In this document: positions 5,692 through 8,161 of the stretch, piece after piece
How the letters are laid out: each line of letters begins with the position of its first letter
How positions within the stretch are numbered: the first letter of the stretch is position 1
Assembly: GCA_023251595.1 (NCBI GenBank)
Contig: JAHEYM010000167.1
Location: 1-8,161 of the forward strand
Reading direction: 5' to 3'
Length of the DNA: 8,161 nt
Origin: Bacteroidota bacterium
Lineage (GTDB): Bacteria > Bacteroidota > Bacteroidia > AKYH767-A > JABDAW01
Notes under the pieces: model-generated
Databases searched by the model: none
What the model saw: only the letters and a program-made list of their open reading frames with translations
Told to the model about the DNA's origin: nothing
Program-made: the position numbers and the translations under genes

Positions 5692-7263
5692 ATGGCTAAA
5701 ATTACGCTTGATAAGTGGATCGTAATCATTACTGTTGTGACGGCTTCGCTGTTGCAACTGATCGACACGTCCATTGTGAACGTAACGCTGACACAGATGA
5801 TGGGCAATCTGGGTGCATCGCTCGGAGATATTAGCTGGGTCGTGACCAGTTACGCAGCAGCGAATGTGATAATGATTACTTTATCGGGTTGGCTTAGTGC
5901 AAAACTAGGACGTAAAAATTATTTCACCGCCTCTATTATTCTTTTCACAGTCGCAAGTATTTTCTGCGGAACATCCACTAATATTGAACAATTAATTATA
6001 TTCAGAATTATACAGGGGTTAGGTGGTGGAGGATTACTTTCGACTGCCCAAGCCATTTTAATTGACACATTTCCACGCGAAGAAATAGCAATGGCTAATG
6101 CTATTTTCGGTATGGGCGTGATTCTTGGTCCATCGTTAGGACCAACACTGGGCGGATATATTACAGATCATCTTTCCTGGCATTGGGTATTTTTTATTAA
6201 TGTTCCCGTAGGTGTCGTTGCAGCAATACTTTCACTTCTATATATAAAAGAATCCAAACATCAGTCAAAAACGGGAAGGATGGATTGGTTCGCCCTTGCA
6301 TTGCTGATAATAACGATCGGTGCTTTGCAAATTGTTTTGGAAAAAGGTGTTGAGGAAGACTGGTTCGAATCTCGATATATCATTCTTCTCACTATCTCAT
6401 CTATAGTTGCTGGGATACTTTTTGTCTGGAGACAACTCACAGTCGAATATCCGATTCTTAATTTAAGATTATTGAAAAATTCTTCCTTTGCTTTCGGGAC
6501 ATTTTTCTCTTTTATTCAGGGGATCGGATTATATGCCTCCGTTTTTATTATTCCTGTTTTTTGTCAATCGATGCTCGGGTATACTTCTCAAGATACCGGT
6601 TGGTTATTAATGCCGGGAAGTCTCGCGGCGGGCGCTATGATGCCCATCATAGGCGGGATGATGAAAGGAAATAAAGTTTCTCCGGTTCTGCTGACAGGAA
6701 TCGGATTTGCGTTATTTGTTCTATTCGTCTATTTATTATCAGGAATGAATTTGAATACGAATCCTCATGACTTTTTCTGGCCATTAATTATTCGTGGTGT
6801 GGGAATGGGATTGCTTTTTATTCCTCTGATGACCATCACCGTATTTACACTTCAAAGCAAGGACATTGGTCAAGGAACCGCTCTATCTAATATGGTCAGA
6901 CAGTTAGGCGGCTCATTCGGAATCGCGCTGATGACTACATTATTAAGTGTAAGATCTGTACTTCACTACAGTCGTTTGAGCGAACATATTTCTATTTACA
7001 ACCAATCTACCTTCGACCGCCTGAATACAACTACCGGATTATTAATGTCGAAGGGTGGAGATTTAAATTCTTCACAGATAGCATCTGTTGCCGCCCTTAA
7101 GGGTAGCGTGTATAAGCAGGCGATGGTGCTCACCTATAACGATGTATTTATGATTGTCGGTGTATTTTTCGCTGTTTGTATTCCTCTCCTATTTCTTTTT
7201 CGATTAAAAGGAAAAAGCGTGGAGAAGGTGGAAAAGAAAGTAGAGATGCATTTGGTGGATTAA
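5692..7263 (+). CDS. EmrB/QacA-family (DHA2) 14-helix MFS drug exporter
   Basis: This 523-residue inner-membrane proton-driven exporter belongs to the DHA2 drug:H+ antiporter family, whose members have 14 transmembrane segments. Visible motifs are the helix-1 signature LIDTSIVNVTL (23-33), motif A GWLSAKLGRK (66-75), motif B around RIIQGLGGGG (105-114) and the antiporter motif C GVILGPSLGPTLGG (142-155). WHWVFFINVPVG (163-174) is also diagnostic of the family. A long polar loop between the last two helices (about residues 425-475) and a short basic tail ending at residue 523 are normal. The start is 4 bp after the adaptor stop, consistent with coupled translation. Substrates are probably hydrophobic toxicants or antibiotics, but specificity cannot be read from the sequence. 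Its last 4 bases overlap the end of tsaB on the other strand. Confidence 0.94.
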   Translation: MAKITLDKWIVIITVVTASLLQLIDTSIVNVTLTQMMGNLGASLGDISWVVTSYAAANVIMITLSGWLSAKLGRKNYFTASIILFTVASIFCGTSTNIEQLIIFRIIQGLGGGGLLSTAQAILIDTFPREEIAMANAIFGMGVILGPSLGPTLGGYITDHLSWHWVFFINVPVGVVAAILSLLYIKESKHQSKTGRMDWFALALLIITIGALQIVLEKGVEEDWFESRYIILLTISSIVAGILFVWRQLTVEYPILNLRLLKNSSFAFGTFFSFIQGIGLYASVFIIPVFCQSMLGYTSQDTGWLLMPGSLAAGAMMPIIGGMMKGNKVSPVLLTGIGFALFVLFVYLLSGMNLNTNPHDFFWPLIIRGVGMGLLFIPLMTITVFTLQSKDIGQGTALSNMVRQLGGSFGIALMTTLLSVRSVLHYSRLSEHISIYNQSTFDRLNTTTGLLMSKGGDLNSSQIASVAALKGSVYKQAMVLTYNDVFMIVGVFFAVCIPLLFLFRLKGKSVEKVEKKVEMHLVD

Positions 7264-7958
7264 TGATGTTTGGACTCCGTAAAAACAAACCCTTTCATAT
7301 ATTCCGGTTCAAATGCCGATAATGAAACAAATTCTTTTAACCGGAATTTTTTTTCACCCGAATTTAATAAATTAATTGCGGAGGGACGAACTTCAATAAA
7401 TCGAGAGTTTGATTGATTTTCCATCAACGGTTTAAATTTGTTGGAGCCATCTCCAAAAAAATATATATGATAATCTTTATCAAAATATTCTTTGAAACTT
7501 TCTGTTGTCAGAATTTCAGGTTTTGCGTCTGTTATCGGTTTTAAATTAATATCAAATAAACCGCAATACACTTCCATTCTTCTCGCATCAATCATCGGGC
7601 AAAATAATATTTTATTTTCAGCTTCTTCTTTTGGAATCATGAGTGAAGCTGCATAAGTCATCTCTTCCAATGTACTGATCGCAATTAATGGAATATTCAA
7701 AGCAAAACAAAATCCTTTGGCAGCAGCAACTCCGATTCTGAGTCCGGTATAGGAACCGGGTCCGGCACTGACAACTACTGCATCGAGAGAAGAAAATTCA
7801 ATTCCGGATTCTTTCAAGACTTCATCCGCAAAAACAGTAATATTCGAAGCGTGCGATCGCGATTCAAAACTTTCACGAAGTGCTGCAATTTTACCCGAGT
7901 GTGATACTGCTATTGAACACACACCAGTTGCCGTTTCAATCAATAAAAAGTTCGGCAC
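7260..7958 (-). CDS. tsaB: tRNA N6-threonylcarbamoyladenosine biosynthesis protein TsaB
   Basis: TsaB (YeaZ) is the partner of TsaD in the complex that attaches threonylcarbamoyl to A37 of tRNAs reading ANN codons. It has an inactive ASKHA-fold (Hsp70/actin-like) domain. The 232-residue product has the N-terminal FLLIETATGVCSIAVS (4-19), the short SRSHAS segment (33-38), and the family hallmark SAGPGSYTGLRIGVAAAKG (64-82), followed by LIAISTLEEM (91-100). The length is typical. The start codon is GTG (plus-strand CAC at 7956-7958); no in-frame ATG lies between it and the upstream in-frame stop. It begins 5 bp after the stop of the upstream RND-adaptor gene, implying one operon. It converges with the MFS gene with a 4-bp overlap of the stop codons. 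Confidence 0.95.
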   Translation of the reverse strand: MPNFLLIETATGVCSIAVSHSGKIAALRESFESRSHASNITVFADEVLKESGIEFSSLDAVVVSAGPGSYTGLRIGVAAAKGFCFALNIPLIAISTLEEMTYAASLMIPKEEAENKILFCPMIDARRMEVYCGLFDINLKPITDAKPEILTTESFKEYFDKDYHIYFFGDGSNKFKPLMENQSNSRFIEVRPSAINLLNSGEKKFRLKEFVSLSAFEPEYMKGFVFTESKHH

Positions 7959-7963
7959 AGCAA

Positions 7964-8161
7964 TTATTTCTTGCTATTTTTTTCGTACAGTTTTTCTTTC
8001 GTGGTGATCTTCACCGGATCGCCATCTTTTAATGTTTTTGAGATAGCGCTATAAGGTTCAATAATTACTTCATCTCCTTCAGCAACACCTGTCAATACTT
8101 CTATAGAATTATTATCCTGAATGCCGGTTTTAATCGGAACAAGTTTCGCCTTTCCATCTTT
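7964..8161 (-). CDS. RND/MacA-type periplasmic adaptor, C-terminal fragment
   Basis: The minus strand is open from the window edge to a TAA at 7964-7966, giving 65 residues. The fragment reads as the C-terminal membrane-proximal domain of an HlyD/MacA-type efflux adaptor: VPIKTGIQDNNSIEVLTGVAEGDEV near its start matches the usual G-V..GL-EGDEVV pattern, and EPYSAISKTLKDGDPVKI matches the family's closing strand. The tail after it is lysine-rich. The N-terminal part lies outside the window, so the pump type (RND or MacB-like ABC) is not decided; I favour an adaptor of the RND/MacA group because the ending PYSAISKTLKDGD is typical there. It lies 5 bp ahead of tsaB on the same strand. Confidence 0.85.
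   Translation of the reverse strand, partial: KDGKAKLVPIKTGIQDNNSIEVLTGVAEGDEVIIEPYSAISKTLKDGDPVKITTKEKLYEKNSKK

Overview
The window looks like chromosomal DNA from a member of the Bacteroidota, and I cannot resolve it further. The grounds are an AT-rich base composition, weak A-rich ribosome binding sites, a TAnnTTTG-type -7 promoter element, a secretion signal ending in Ala-Gln, and tsaB placed beside an RND-pump adaptor gene. No tRNA, rRNA, CRISPR array or insertion sequence is visible.

Layout, left to right. (1) Positions 1-1065 hold the C-terminal three quarters of an M20-family metallodipeptidase that enters from outside the window. (2) A G-rich heptamer array follows at 1066-1107. (3) Positions 1120-2448 hold a run of small genes: a DUF2442 protein, a DUF5674 protein, an unnamed all-helical small protein, and a compact low-molecular-weight tyrosine-phosphatase-like protein. 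The last three are joined by 4-nt stop/start overlaps. (4) Positions 2449-2597 are non-coding, with a tandem TTTGCG-type repeat and then a promoter and candidate operator. (5) Positions 2598-7263 encode a complete drug-efflux cassette: a TetR-type regulator, a TolC-like outer-membrane channel, an EmrA-like adaptor and an EmrB/QacA-like 14-helix transporter. A perfect 12-copy GGGTTGAA array separates the regulator from the pump genes. (6) On the minus strand, tsaB (7260-7958) follows the tail of an RND-pump adaptor gene that enters from the right edge.

The pump cassette makes functional sense as one unit. EmrB drives drug export across the inner membrane, EmrA spans the periplasm, and the TolC homologue opens the outer membrane. 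TetR probably represses its own promoter and, by read-through or a promoter not identified, the pump. The most unusual features are the 12 x 8-bp G-rich array in the leader of the pump genes and the translationally coupled DUF5674 / unknown protein / phosphatase-like trio, whose joint function I cannot name.
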